From: Paenibacillus sp. NEAU-GSW1
Lineage (GTDB): Bacteria; Bacillota; Bacilli; Paenibacillales; Paenibacillaceae
Direction of reading: 5' to 3'
Assembly: GCF_009737085.1 (NCBI RefSeq)
Contig: NZ_WOVL01000004.1
Coordinates: forward strand, 62,001 to 126,000
Length of the DNA stretch: 64,000 nucleotides
Shown here: positions 16,230 to 25,780 of the stretch, piece by piece
Position numbering within the stretch: position 1 is the first letter of the stretch
Layout: each line of letters starts with the position of its first letter
Made by a program: the position numbers and the translations under genes
The notes under the pieces: model-generated
Told to the model about the DNA's origin: nothing
Databases searched by the model: none
The model's input: the letters and a program-made list of their open reading frames with translations, nothing else

Positions 16230-18938
16230 TTAATCAATGGTAATCTTTTGGGTCTTGCTCTCGAACCCTACTTTAAGACCTAGCTTTTCAGAGAACAAAC
16301 GGACTGGAATCAACGTTCTGCCATTCCGGATAATCGGCGCAACGGCGGTCTCCGAACGCGTTCCGTTTACAACGATTTCCTTCTTGCCAATGACCATCTC
16401 GAGCATCGTTCCGCCTTTAATGACCGAGACGCGATTGAGCTTATCGTCCCATCTCAATGTTGCGCCCATCGCATCGGTTACGAAGCGAAGAGGGACGTAA
16501 GTCGTGCCGTTAAGTTCGAGCGGAGCAACGTCCAAAGTAATGTTTTGGCCGTCTACTGTTGCGGCTTTTTTCCCAATATTCATGACGATTTGCTTATTCA
16601 CTGCCGCCTCAGGCTCCGCCGCATATTGCAGCTTCATGTTGTCGATGCCGACAGCGCCTTTCGCCGCACGCTCGTCCTGGCCTTCCGGGACTGTCACCAC
16701 ATAGACCCGCTTGAGCTTCACCGGATATTTCATGCCGTAGGAGGCGAGATCCGCTTTGACTGTTTTCCAGCCCGTCCAATCCAGCTGCTTAGCCAGGTTC
16801 ACCAGATGCGCTTTGCCGTCGGCGTCGGTGAATTCGGCTCGCAGCCAGTTCAAGCTGCCGTCGCCGTAGACGTCGACCGTCATGCCTGTCGGCGATCCGT
16901 CCACCGTCTTGCCGTTTGCGCCGTTGAATACGGCATAGACCGCTTTAGTCCCAGTGCCTGCGCTGAAATCGTAGCTGATTTTCAACGCTTTGTTCGAGGT
17001 TTGGCCCGGCAAATCGCTGACCAGCTTCACGCTGCCCGTCGTTGTTGCCGATGGCGTCACTTGCGAGTTGATCGCATAGCCGACGCTTTCGAATGTTTCC
17101 AGCGTTTTCTCCGAGCCGCCTTTCGTAAAAGGAAGCATCGTCGGATAGCCGTCATATCGTCCTATTGCATAGCCGGTCTGCGCCGAGCCTGTCGATTCCA
17201 CCGTCAAGGTGTTGCCCTTCTGGGAGCCGGTAAAGCCGATAAATTCCCACTTGAGCGAATCGCCTGTCAGCTTATACGTCTTGCCGTTCGTCAGCGTCAC
17301 CGTTACCGGAATCGATACATTGGCGCCTTTGGAAAGCACGCCCGCAGCCGCATCGATTTTCAGCTCGGCAATTTGGTCCTGCCCGATAACATCAACGGCG
17401 TAGCTGGAAGTGATCGCTCCCGATTTCACCGAAATTTTCGCTGATCCGGCTTTTGTCGCCGTAAATTCATTTCCGCTCAACGTGCCGACTCCGCCGGAGC
17501 TGCTCCATTTGGCGTTCGTGTCATTTAACTCATACGGATTGTAGTACGTGTCATAGCCCTTAACGGTATACGAAGCCTTCTGACCGATAAACAGCACGTT
17601 CGAACCGCTTACGGCTACGCCCTTCAGCTCCCCTTTCGGCGCCGTCGTAAATACGCCGATGCCGTTCGCAACGCTTCGCTGGGTCGTGCCGTACTGCGTC
17701 GAATGCGTCAACTGCAACGACGTTTCGCCAAGCGGACGGTCAATCATCGTCGTCGAGCCGCCGCCGTCAAGGTTGATCCCTTTATATACGCCAAGCTCGA
17801 CCATGACCTTCTGCATATCTTTCAAGCTGAGTCCGGCGCTGTCGCCATACTTCTCATTTGTGATCAAATAGACCTTCTGGCCGTCCTTCGAGTAGCCTAC
17901 CGCCGAACGGGATACGTAAGAGGAACCGCTGACGCCGGTAATATCCCGCGAAAAGCTTGCCGCTTCGCCCTTATCGACAAGGATAGTATGGCCGCCAACA
18001 AGCATCTCGAAGCTGGACGGATCGAGTTTGTTGCCTGTTGTCGCCGAGACTAGCGAGTAGTCGGAGGTTACCTTCTGGCCGACCTGCAAATGCTCCGTAA
18101 TAAACTTCGCCGCATCGCCGTGGCCGCGCAAAATATAGCCCTTCTCCGGAATTGTGTCCGTAAGCGCCGCTTGTGTTGATATTTTCTTCACAACGCCGTC
18201 AACGATCAACGCTTCCGTCGGCGTTGCGCTGGCGTTCCTCGGACGCTCAGCCCCGCCCCAAGCGCTAGTATAAATGTGAAGCTGATTGAAATGGCTGTAT
18301 TTAGAGCCGCCCGTCTCCGGGACATAGGCGGATTGATTCAAGCCGGCGAGGGTAAATGCTGCGCCGTCCGCCGCTTTTACCGTTCCATCGAATGTGTAGC
18401 TGTCGATTGTCGGCTCGCGGTCCTTCGTTACACCGAACGCGTACATGCCTTTTATTTTCATCGGGCTCGCCATCAGCGTGCCGCTCGTAACTTGCGCGCC
18501 CATCGGCGAACCTTCGGTCGTCGTAATAAATACATCGGCGTTGATGCCGGCGACCGCGCCGTTTTCTTTGGTCATGCTCGCTATCGTATTCAGCTTGCCG
18601 ACCGTATTTTTCTTGCCGCTCATCGTATTCAACTGCACGTATGGATTCGCGAGATTGATTTCAATTACGTGAATATTTGCCCGGACGACGCCGCTGCTGC
18701 GCTCGGTCTTCCATATGTATTCTTTCTTTTGCGCACCTGCTGTTATGTAAGATTGGTTTTGCAGCGTCAAAGTCGAGTTTGATGTTGCTGCCGCCGCTAT
18801 CGGCACGCTTGCCAGATTCCAGTTTGCAGGAACTGCCGCCGATACGGGACCCGTCAATAATGCTCCGCCTATCATCACTACGACTACTTTTTTCTTCAGG
18901 CCTGCCTTCTGCCGAACCTGGTTGTCGTTCTTGCGCAT
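16230..18938 (-). CDS. Secreted phosphodiester glycosidase-domain protein with copper-amine-oxidase-type stalk
   Basis: A 902-residue exported protein. A basic N terminus and hydrophobic segment (about 16-35) form the signal peptide. Residues about 90-430 match the NAGPA (phosphodiester alpha-GlcNAcase) family, with VAGINADVF and the GINLDGGGSTTMI signature. Bacterial Ig-like segments follow (about 435-530), then a beta-sandwich carbohydrate-binding-like region (about 610-780), and two copies of the copper amine oxidase N-terminal (stalk) domain at the C terminus (about 785-902; TYVPLRFVTDAMGATLRWDD, TLIPVRLFSEKLG). Likely acts on phosphodiester-linked sugars of wall polymers or exopolysaccharide; substrate unknown. 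Start at ATG 18938 with GGGAGAG about 11 bases upstream. Confidence 0.88.
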   Translation of the reverse strand: MRKNDNQVRQKAGLKKKVVVVMIGGALLTGPVSAAVPANWNLASVPIAAAATSNSTLTLQNQSYITAGAQKKEYIWKTERSSGVVRANIHVIEINLANPYVQLNTMSGKKNTVGKLNTIASMTKENGAVAGINADVFITTTEGSPMGAQVTSGTLMASPMKIKGMYAFGVTKDREPTIDSYTFDGTVKAADGAAFTLAGLNQSAYVPETGGSKYSHFNQLHIYTSAWGGAERPRNASATPTEALIVDGVVKKISTQAALTDTIPEKGYILRGHGDAAKFITEHLQVGQKVTSDYSLVSATTGNKLDPSSFEMLVGGHTILVDKGEAASFSRDITGVSGSSYVSRSAVGYSKDGQKVYLITNEKYGDSAGLSLKDMQKVMVELGVYKGINLDGGGSTTMIDRPLGETSLQLTHSTQYGTTQRSVANGIGVFTTAPKGELKGVAVSGSNVLFIGQKASYTVKGYDTYYNPYELNDTNAKWSSSGGVGTLSGNEFTATKAGSAKISVKSGAITSSYAVDVIGQDQIAELKIDAAAGVLSKGANVSIPVTVTLTNGKTYKLTGDSLKWEFIGFTGSQKGNTLTVESTGSAQTGYAIGRYDGYPTMLPFTKGGSEKTLETFESVGYAINSQVTPSATTTGSVKLVSDLPGQTSNKALKISYDFSAGTGTKAVYAVFNGANGKTVDGSPTGMTVDVYGDGSLNWLRAEFTDADGKAHLVNLAKQLDWTGWKTVKADLASYGMKYPVKLKRVYVVTVPEGQDERAAKGAVGIDNMKLQYAAEPEAAVNKQIVMNIGKKAATVDGQNITLDVAPLELNGTTYVPLRFVTDAMGATLRWDDKLNRVSVIKGGTMLEMVIGKKEIVVNGTRSETAVAPIIRNGRTLIPVRLFSEKLGLKVGFESKTQKITID

Positions 18939-19088
18939 CTGCTTAGCAACTCTCCCATCTACGTCTATAGCATTTATCTATATCTATCTATTATAGACTA
19001 CTAGACTAGGCTAAAAGTTACGTCTGCACAATATTAATAATTATTAATGGGATTGCTCGACGCCGTTGCGGATAGGTATACGGAGTTG
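18939..19088. other. Non-coding leader region of the glycosidase gene
   Basis: AT-rich. A TATAAT on the minus strand (18995-18990) about 50 bases before the start codon may be a -10 box, but no good -35 is visible. Nothing else seen before the repeat array. Confidence 0.3.
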
Positions 19089-19412
19089 TAACGGACTCAG
19101 AGGCCTTTAGGTAGCTCGAATCGATAGAATTCAGGTGCTCTAACGGCCTCTCAGGCCTTTAGAGATTAACTATCTTGTGTTTCGGCACCGTTGTAGCAGG
19201 TATACCGGAGTTGTAACGGACTCGGAGGCCCTTAGGTAGCTCGAATTGATAGAATCCAGGTGCTCTAACGGCCTCTCAGGCCTTTAGAGATTAACAATTT
19301 TGTGTTTCGGCACCGTTGCGGGTAGGTATACGGAGTTGTAACGAACTCGGAGGCCCTTAGGTAGCTCGAATTGATAGAATCCAGGTGCTCTAACGGCCTC
19401 TCAGGCCTTTAG
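19089..19412. repeat. Tandem 125-bp repeat, 2.6 copies, with six 22-nt palindromic modules
   Basis: Copies begin at about 19089, 19214 and 19339. Modules of the form TAACGG-N9-CC-N-TTAG start at 19089, 19141, 19214, 19266, 19339 (TAACGA) and 19391, alternating 52 and 73 bases. Linker sequence differs from the array at 13588, but period and spacing are identical. Confidence 0.92.
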
Positions 19413-19421
19413 AGATATAGC

Positions 19422-19458
19422 AAAAAAATCCCCAGGTCCGGTTTGGACTCTGGGGATT
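19422..19458 (-). terminator. Terminator of the 1458-aa SLH protein gene
   Basis: A 13-bp-class stem (19427-19439 with 19445-19458, one bulge) and U7 on the minus strand, just after the stop codon. Confidence 0.88.
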
Positions 19459-19468
19459 CTGCTAACTG

Positions 19469-22400
19469 CTACGTATCTAGAAATTTGACATATTCGAGCA
19501 ACCGTTTGATCATAACGACCGCTTCAGCGCGGGTCGCATTCGTAGCCGGACTGAACGTCGTTGTCGTTTTACCCGTGATGACGCCGGTATAAACCGCTTT
19601 AGCTACGTCGTTCTTCGCCCAAGAAGCGACTTTCCCGCGGTCGGTAAAAGCGTTCAAATACGTCGAGGTCGTTTGCGGCAGCGTGATGGTCACGCCAGCC
19701 GCCTTCGCAGCGCGCGTCATCATGACCGCCATCTCTTGACGCGTGATCGGACTGTTCGGCTTAAACGTGCCGTCTGAATTGCCTTGCACGATTCCCGCTT
19801 CCGACGCCGCTCCAATGTAAGCCGCCATCGCCGTTCCCGTGTTGACATCGCTAAATTTAGCCGCAGCTGATTTGTTGCCGCTCAAGCCGAGGCCTTTGGC
19901 AATGTAAGCTGCGAATTCACCGCGTGTAATCGCCTTCTCCGGCTCAAATTTTCCGGCCGAACGACCTTCTACAATATACTTCTTCGCTAAAATTTGAATC
20001 GTCGTCCCTGCCCAATGGCTGCCGATGTCCGAGAAGCTTACGGCGCCCGACACGAGCGCGTATGCGCTGTTGCCTTGGCGTTTAAACGATGCAACCGTTT
20101 TGCCGTTCTGCGTCGAGAACGTCGTCGGCACATAGGACAGCGCGCTCGTAGACGGGTCATACCAGACGACAGAAGCCGTTTTCTGGTCTACGGAGAACGA
20201 AGTTTGGATCGTGCGTGTTACATACGTTCCGAGATTTTTAACGGCAGCCTTTGACCCGCCAGATGAAACCGACAATTCAAAATTGACCGGACCAGCGATT
20301 AACGAAGCCTTCGCTTTGCTGATCGCCGAGGTCAATGCACTCGTTAACGAGGAGGTTCCCTGATCGATTTCAATCAACAGTTCAGCGGAAGTAGAACCGC
20401 TTGTCGACAGACGGGACAGCTCCGTGTAATTTAGCGAGCTGACAGGCAGTTCGTAAGTCGAATTGCCGTACTCAACGGCAAAAACAACATCGCTGCCGTA
20501 ATACGCCGACATTTGCAAGGTGCCAAGCGGCACCGCTACAATGCCAGCGTTCTCCGTAGCCGGCACTTTGAAGGAGACGCGAAGCTTGCTGAGTCCTGCT
20601 GTACGCGCCGCTTGATAGGCGGCCGTTATTTTATCGCCGGAAACAGTATACTTATTTGCAGAAACGCCTGCAGGCGAAACAGCCGAGCTAATCGACGCCG
20701 CAGATACTTTCAAGCCGATACCGCCGCCAGCCGATTCCTCATAATCGCTGGATAAGGTATCGATCAGCGTTGTCTGATTTGCCACGGTCACACTATTCAA
20801 GTTTTCGATCTTCGTGCCGTTAGACGTTTGAAGCCCTGTATCGGAAGCGAAATAAGAAACCGTAACAGACTCGCCGATTTTCGGCGAAGCATTCAATGTC
20901 AGCGTTACGACTGCGCCATTCACTGTTACCTTAGACACTTGCAGCGATGAATTTTGTCCGCGAACGTAGAATGAGGCCGTGCTAGGCACGTAGCTGGACT
21001 TCAACGCTTCACTGAACGTGAGCGTCAACGTCATCCCTTTCACAATCGCGCCTTTCAAACTCGGAGCCGTTGTTCCTGAACCAGAGCCCGTGCTGTACGG
21101 GGCTGGCACCGCGCTGAACGATGCCGCGGCATTGCCTGCATCATCCATCAATTTTGTAGAGCCAGCCACATAGGTTACGCGTACGCTGTCGTTCGACGCT
21201 ACAGCTGTGCTTAACGTTAAATATACATTAGAATCCGATACCGATACTTTCGTTACGCTCCGAAGCGAATTGTTAACCAGCACGCTATAGGAGCTAACCG
21301 GCGGCACAGAACCTTCATTCAATGACTCATCATACGTAAGCGTTATCGAGGCACCATTGTTCGAGGCGCTTACCAGCAAAGGCAAATCGCCGTCGGTATC
21401 ACCGGAAATTTTAAAATTAGTAAACGCCGCTACAGCTGTGCCAGCCGCATCTTTCAACGGATACGACCCCGGCGTATACGAAATATAAGTAGAAGTCTGG
21501 TTCGAAATTACGCTGCTAATCGTCAGCGTCAATGTGCTTCCGCTAACCGAAACGGATGTCGGCGTATAAACCGTTCCGTTCGCAGTGACTTTGAACTGGG
21601 AATACGCGCTGCTGCTGACGGACTGCAGGCTTTTATTGAACGTGATTCTAACCGTGCTGCCAGAAGCTGTTCCGCTTTGCGGCTTCGGCGCGGCGGCAGT
21701 CCCCGCGCTAACGGTAATATTGCCTATGCTAATAGCCTGATTGCCCGACACATCTTGAATGCCCCCCGAATTTCCTTTCGAATAGGACAGCTTCACTTCT
21801 TGACCGGACGGGAAAGCGGAAGCAAATTGCAAAGTAACCGTTTTTTCTTTGACCGTTACATCGGAAACCGCTTTGTAAATACCACCCACCGTAACATAAA
21901 AGCTTGCCAGCGGCGGAATCGAATTTTCATTCAGCAGTTCGTTGTACGTCATAATGATTTGGTTGTCATCCAGAATCGAGCTTGAATGCACTGGCGCTGT
22001 CGTGTCGACGCCAATCGTTCTAAATGCCCATTGGAATTCATTAAGAATGCCGATAAACGGGTTGCCCGCCACATCGGTTACTGCATTGCTGCTCATCTGA
22101 AGCGAATAGTACGCGTTCAATGTCAGATTGGAGTTTGGTTTTATAATAAGTACGTTAGCATTATCAGGATCGACTGAAATAGCGCCGGCAACTTGACTGG
22201 CAGTCGCCGGGTTTCTCGGTACGAATTGAGCCGTCGAGCCACTTACGACTTTAATCGGTTCGCTGAACGTTGCGCGGAATGTCGCGTTCGCCAGCACGCC
22301 TTCCGTATTCGTTGCCGGACTTACCGAAACTATCGTCGGCTTCGTCGTGTCTAGCGCAACCTTAAACGACCATGCTTTTGCCGCAATTCCTTTGAAAGCA

Positions 22401-23845
22401 TTGTTGGCCTCGTCGTTGAATACACCTTCCGCTATGACAACATAGTATTCGGTATTGTTTACAAAAGGCGTCACCGATCCGCCGTCTAATGAGCTGTACG
22501 GATCAATTGTAATCGTATCCGTTCCGCCGCCAGTCACACGATTCGACGCGACGGGAATCGATTTGAACAATGCGTTATTCGATTTATTGCGAATCTCGAT
22601 GTTCCCTATCCCTGGGTAGACAGGCTCGTTGAACGCCATAACAAGCTTGGAATTCAACGTATAGAGAGTGCTGTTATGCACCGGGTTCATTTTGGAGGAA
22701 ACGATCGTTGGCGCAGTCGTATCGCTATTGGCATTCGTGTAGAAAAACCACGAGGTCGCGCTCGTCAGACCCTCATAGATCGTGTTGGTATCCCCTTTAC
22801 GATAGAAGGCCCCTTGGTTGATCAACACATAATAACCGGTGCTTGCCTCCAATTTATTCGGAGTAATCACGACATTCGAGCCTGTAATTCTAACCTTGCT
22901 TCCACTTGCCGGAATGGTTTCAAATACGCTGTTGTCTTTCATTCTGCGGATTTCGATATATTTGTTGCTTGCGGCCGCCACTTCCTGATCGAAGTTTAGC
23001 GTCAGCTTGGTCGTAATATCAGCAGAGCTGCCTGTGCCTGGCGTAAACGCGCCTATTACATTAAGCGGAGAAAGGCCTGTACGGAACGTAAAAGTCAGCT
23101 GCTGAGTTAACGGATTGCTCGTCTTATCAACAAACATGCCAGGATCTATAGTTACCGTATATAGTGTGTTGGGAGTCAACGGCGTCGTCGGTTTAATCAC
23201 AATTTGAGTCGTACCTTCTCCGGTCACTTGACTGGATGTCACCGGGATTGTTTGGCCGCCCAGAATAATACTTCCGCTTCCTTTATCAACCGCTTCGTCA
23301 AACGCCAGCACAATCGGAGCCGAAATCGGCACATCGGTTTCGTTATTTGCCGGACTTGTGTATATAATGCTTGGCGGCGTGTCCACAGCCGTTCTAAAAT
23401 TCCATTGGCTTGCGTTCGTAAGACCGGCAAAGCCCGTGTCAGAAGCTGTGCTCACGAATGCGCCGCTATCGATAAGCACATAATAGTCCGTATTTACGGC
23501 AAACGCTTTGGAAGGCGTAATTGTTACTTTTTTATTGGATGAATCAATCGCAACTCGGTTATTGGTCGCAACCGTATAAGTCTCGAACAACTCTTGCGTT
23601 TCGAACTCGTAAATGCGAATGGCGGCGGAGCCTGTCCCTTTCTTAACGCTTTCATTAAACGTGAAGGACAGCGGCGCGTCCACTGCGACGGCTGTATTGT
23701 TGTCCGTCGGGCTGAAAGTCGTTACGGTTGGGCCGGTTGCCGCGTCCGCTATAAGATGATTCCCCGCAAACCATTGCGGCAGCGATAATTGCAGCAGCAG
23801 TGCAAGTGCCAACAAAATGCTAAGCCTTTTACGATATTGCCTCAT
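19469..23845 (-). CDS. Large SLH-anchored surface protein with SbsA-type and SwmB-like Ig repeats
   Basis: A 1458-residue secreted protein. A signal peptide (about residues 1-36) precedes about five SbsA-type Ig-like domains (recurring TFNESV, VLIDSGAF, TVTIDPGMF patterns, about 40-560), then about five related beta domains with LTYDESLNEG and VRVTYVAGS patterns, a ~200-residue domain, and three SLH domains at the C terminus (ITRGE, ITRQE and ATRAE motifs, about 1260-1458). It should be held on pyruvylated SCWP. I prefer the ATG at 23845, eight bases after GGGGAG; the GTG three codons upstream abuts that ribosome site. Function unknown; likely adhesin, S-layer or structural protein. Confidence 0.9.
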   Translation of the reverse strand: MRQYRKRLSILLALALLLQLSLPQWFAGNHLIADAATGPTVTTFSPTDNNTAVAVDAPLSFTFNESVKKGTGSAAIRIYEFETQELFETYTVATNNRVAIDSSNKKVTITPSKAFAVNTDYYVLIDSGAFVSTASDTGFAGLTNASQWNFRTAVDTPPSIIYTSPANNETDVPISAPIVLAFDEAVDKGSGSIILGGQTIPVTSSQVTGEGTTQIVIKPTTPLTPNTLYTVTIDPGMFVDKTSNPLTQQLTFTFRTGLSPLNVIGAFTPGTGSSADITTKLTLNFDQEVAAASNKYIEIRRMKDNSVFETIPASGSKVRITGSNVVITPNKLEASTGYYVLINQGAFYRKGDTNTIYEGLTSATSWFFYTNANSDTTAPTIVSSKMNPVHNSTLYTLNSKLVMAFNEPVYPGIGNIEIRNKSNNALFKSIPVASNRVTGGGTDTITIDPYSSLDGGSVTPFVNNTEYYVVIAEGVFNDEANNAFKGIAAKAWSFKVALDTTKPTIVSVSPATNTEGVLANATFRATFSEPIKVVSGSTAQFVPRNPATASQVAGAISVDPDNANVLIIKPNSNLTLNAYYSLQMSSNAVTDVAGNPFIGILNEFQWAFRTIGVDTTAPVHSSSILDDNQIIMTYNELLNENSIPPLASFYVTVGGIYKAVSDVTVKEKTVTLQFASAFPSGQEVKLSYSKGNSGGIQDVSGNQAISIGNITVSAGTAAAPKPQSGTASGSTVRITFNKSLQSVSSSAYSQFKVTANGTVYTPTSVSVSGSTLTLTISSVISNQTSTYISYTPGSYPLKDAAGTAVAAFTNFKISGDTDGDLPLLVSASNNGASITLTYDESLNEGSVPPVSSYSVLVNNSLRSVTKVSVSDSNVYLTLSTAVASNDSVRVTYVAGSTKLMDDAGNAAASFSAVPAPYSTGSGSGTTAPSLKGAIVKGMTLTLTFSEALKSSYVPSTASFYVRGQNSSLQVSKVTVNGAVVTLTLNASPKIGESVTVSYFASDTGLQTSNGTKIENLNSVTVANQTTLIDTLSSDYEESAGGGIGLKVSAASISSAVSPAGVSANKYTVSGDKITAAYQAARTAGLSKLRVSFKVPATENAGIVAVPLGTLQMSAYYGSDVVFAVEYGNSTYELPVSSLNYTELSRLSTSGSTSAELLIEIDQGTSSLTSALTSAISKAKASLIAGPVNFELSVSSGGSKAAVKNLGTYVTRTIQTSFSVDQKTASVVWYDPSTSALSYVPTTFSTQNGKTVASFKRQGNSAYALVSGAVSFSDIGSHWAGTTIQILAKKYIVEGRSAGKFEPEKAITRGEFAAYIAKGLGLSGNKSAAAKFSDVNTGTAMAAYIGAASEAGIVQGNSDGTFKPNSPITRQEMAVMMTRAAKAAGVTITLPQTTSTYLNAFTDRGKVASWAKNDVAKAVYTGVITGKTTTTFSPATNATRAEAVVMIKRLLEYVKFLDT

Positions 23846-23951
23846 TCCATTCACTCCCCGAAAATATACATTCGTACTTTATTTGTCGGTTGAATGGCTC
23901 GAAAAATGTAGATCAATGCAACATTTGTATGGAATCATTCCCCAAAAATGC

Positions 23952-23985
23952 AAAAAGAGCACTGAATCATTACGATTCAGTGCTC
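23952..23985 (-). terminator. Terminator of metK
   Basis: A 12-bp perfect stem (23957-23968 with 23974-23985), 5-base loop and U5 on the minus strand, 14 bases after the metK stop. Confidence 0.9.
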
Positions 23986-23998
23986 CCGCTGTATAAAA

Positions 23999-25210
23999 TT
24001 AAACCGTTGCCAAAGCGTCAGCTTTCAGCTTCTCCGCTTTGTCTACGCGTTCCCAAGGCAAGTCGATATCTGTACGGCCGAAGTGACCGTAAGCAGCCGT
24101 TTTGCCGTAGATCGGACGACGCAGATCGAGCATTTTGATAATGCCCGCCGGGCGAAGATCGAAGTTGCTTTTGATCACTTCAACGAGCTTCTCTTCCGCC
24201 ACTTTGCCAGTGCCGTAAGTGTCTACGTTGATCGATACCGGTTGTGCTACGCCGATTGCGTATGCCAACTGGATTTCGCATTTTTCAGCGAGACCCGCAG
24301 CAACGATGTTCTTCGCAACATAACGAGCTGCATAAGCTGCCGAACGGTCAACCTTCGTTGGATCCTTGCCGGAGAATGCGCCGCCGCCATGACGAGCGTA
24401 GCCGCCGTAAGTGTCAACGATGATTTTGCGGCCAGTAAGACCAGCGTCGCCTTGAGGACCGCCGATAACGAAACGGCCTGTCGGGTTGATAAAGTATTTC
24501 GTTTGCTCGTCGAGCCATTCAACAGGAACAACTGGCTTGATAACATGCTCAAGGATGTCCTTTTGGATTTGCTCGAGCGAAATTTCTTCAGCATGCTGAG
24601 TCGATACGACGATCGTATCAACACGAACCGGCTTGCCGTCTACATACTCGATTGTAACCTGTGTTTTGCCGTCAGGACGCAAGTAACCGAGCGTATCGTT
24701 CTTACGAACTTCAGACAGGCGGCGAGCAATGCGGTGCGACAAAGCGATTGGCAACGGCATAAGCTCAGGCGTTTCGTTCGTTGCAAAGCCGAACATCAAA
24801 CCTTGGTCGCCTGCGCCGATATCTTCGTTCTCTTGCTGAACGTCTTTGCCCTCGCGCGTTTCAAGCGCTGCGTTTACGCCTTGCGCAATGTCAGCGGATT
24901 GCTCGTTGAGCGATGTGAGAACCGCGCAAGTCGTGGAGTCAAAACCGTATTTCGCGCGCGTGTAGCCAATTTCTTTAATCGTACGGCGAGCAATTGCGGA
25001 AATATCGACATAATCAGCACGGCTGCTGATTTCACCAATGACAAGCACAAGACCTGTTGCTACCGAAACTTCGCACGCAACGCGCGCATAAGGGTCAGCT
25101 TCCAAGAATGCGTCGAGGACAGCATCCGAAATTTGGTCACAAATTTTATCGGGATGGCCTTCCGTAACCGATTCCGATGTAAACAAGTGACGACCTTTAA
25201 CAACCGACAT
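23999..25210 (-). CDS. metK: S-adenosylmethionine synthetase
   Basis: A 403-residue enzyme that makes S-adenosylmethionine from methionine and ATP. Family motifs are clear: [20 protein letters not shown] at the N terminus, [12 protein letters not shown] in the middle and the P-loop-like [19 protein letters not shown]. Full length for the family. The ATG at 25210 has GGAGG 8-9 bases upstream and is preferred over an in-frame TTG three codons earlier. A consensus SigA promoter (25326-25354) and a terminator-like hairpin (25271-25302) lie in the leader; no SAM-I riboswitch is present. The neighbouring SASP gene upstream is unrelated in function. Confidence 0.98.
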   Translation of the reverse strand: MSVVKGRHLFTSESVTEGHPDKICDQISDAVLDAFLEADPYARVACEVSVATGLVLVIGEISSRADYVDISAIARRTIKEIGYTRAKYGFDSTTCAVLTSLNEQSADIAQGVNAALETREGKDVQQENEDIGAGDQGLMFGFATNETPELMPLPIALSHRIARRLSEVRKNDTLGYLRPDGKTQVTIEYVDGKPVRVDTIVVSTQHAEEISLEQIQKDILEHVIKPVVPVEWLDEQTKYFINPTGRFVIGGPQGDAGLTGRKIIVDTYGGYARHGGGAFSGKDPTKVDRSAAYAARYVAKNIVAAGLAEKCEIQLAYAIGVAQPVSINVDTYGTGKVAEEKLVEVIKSNFDLRPAGIIKMLDLRRPIYGKTAAYGHFGRTDIDLPWERVDKAEKLKADALATV

Positions 25211-25270
25211 CCGTATCAACCTCCTACAGCTTTACAGCTTTATTATGAGATAAGTGCAGATATTCTACAC

Positions 25271-25302
25271 AAAAAATGAACCTTTCCCCGAAGGAAAAGG
25301 TT
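25271..25302 (-). terminator. Terminator-like hairpin in the metK leader
   Basis: Stem 25279-25287 with 25293-25302 (one bulged A) followed by U6 (25276-25271) on the minus strand, about 17 bases after the predicted transcription start and 60 bases before metK. A competing GUUGU/ACAAC pairing (25300-25314) overlaps its 5' arm. It could attenuate metK or stop SASP readthrough. Confidence 0.65.
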
Positions 25303-25325
25303 GTTAGACAACTCTCTAGAACAGT

Positions 25326-25354
25326 ATAATACCGAAAATGTCGGTTTGTGTCAA
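25326..25354 (-). promoter_or_regulatory. SigA promoter of metK
   Basis: On the minus strand TTGACA (25354-25349), 17 bases, TATTAT (25331-25326): near-consensus at ideal spacing. Confidence 0.88.
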
Positions 25355-25380
25355 TGGACAGTAATCCTTGACAGATTTTT

Positions 25381-25653
25381 TTAATAGCCGCGAAGTACTG
25401 ATTCTGCTTGGGAAATGAGCCTTTTTGTAATCGAGCCGCCGACTGCGCCCGTTTGTCTGGATGTCATATGCGCCCAATCGAGATGACCGCCTGCGCTTCC
25501 GCCAACTGCGCCCAATTCACCGGCAAATTCCGTATCATGTCCTGCGAAATCGCCATTCGAAGCGTACAAGCCAAGCTCCGATGCAATTTCGTATTTCATT
25601 TGATTCAACGCTGCTTTACATTCGGGTACAACCACTTTGTTGGAACGACTCAT
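25381..25653 (-). CDS. Alpha/beta-type small acid-soluble spore protein
   Basis: A 90-residue spore DNA-binding protein that coats and protects chromosomal DNA. It shows the family pattern: NQMKYEIASELG with the GPR protease-like cleavage region, then LGAVGGSAGGHLDWAHMTSRQTGAVGGSITKRLI. It is longer than the usual 60-72 residues because of an insert (about 32-46, Gly/Asp/Glu). TTGGAGGTG precedes the ATG. Probably expressed in the forespore under SigG; I could not identify a clean promoter. No terminator lies before the metK promoter. Confidence 0.93.
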   Translation of the reverse strand: MSRSNKVVVPECKAALNQMKYEIASELGLYASNGDFAGHDTEFAGELGAVGGSAGGHLDWAHMTSRQTGAVGGSITKRLISQAESVLRGY

Positions 25654-25780
25654 AATAAGAACACCTCCAATGAAAGTAAGAGCATGCCCTTATCGTGCAT
25701 CGCATCGCGATTCCTTACCCGTATAACCTATTGTCAGCATGGGCAAAATATAGTACTTCCTCCAGCGCCGCGCGCCCTTG

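Noticed and set aside
24083..25279. 398-residue frame antisense to metK
   Set aside because: metK is unmistakable on the other strand; the antisense frame has no motif.
25211..25380. SAM-I riboswitch before metK
   Set aside because: The leader after the promoter is about 110 bases, lacks the S-box core and holds only a simple hairpin.
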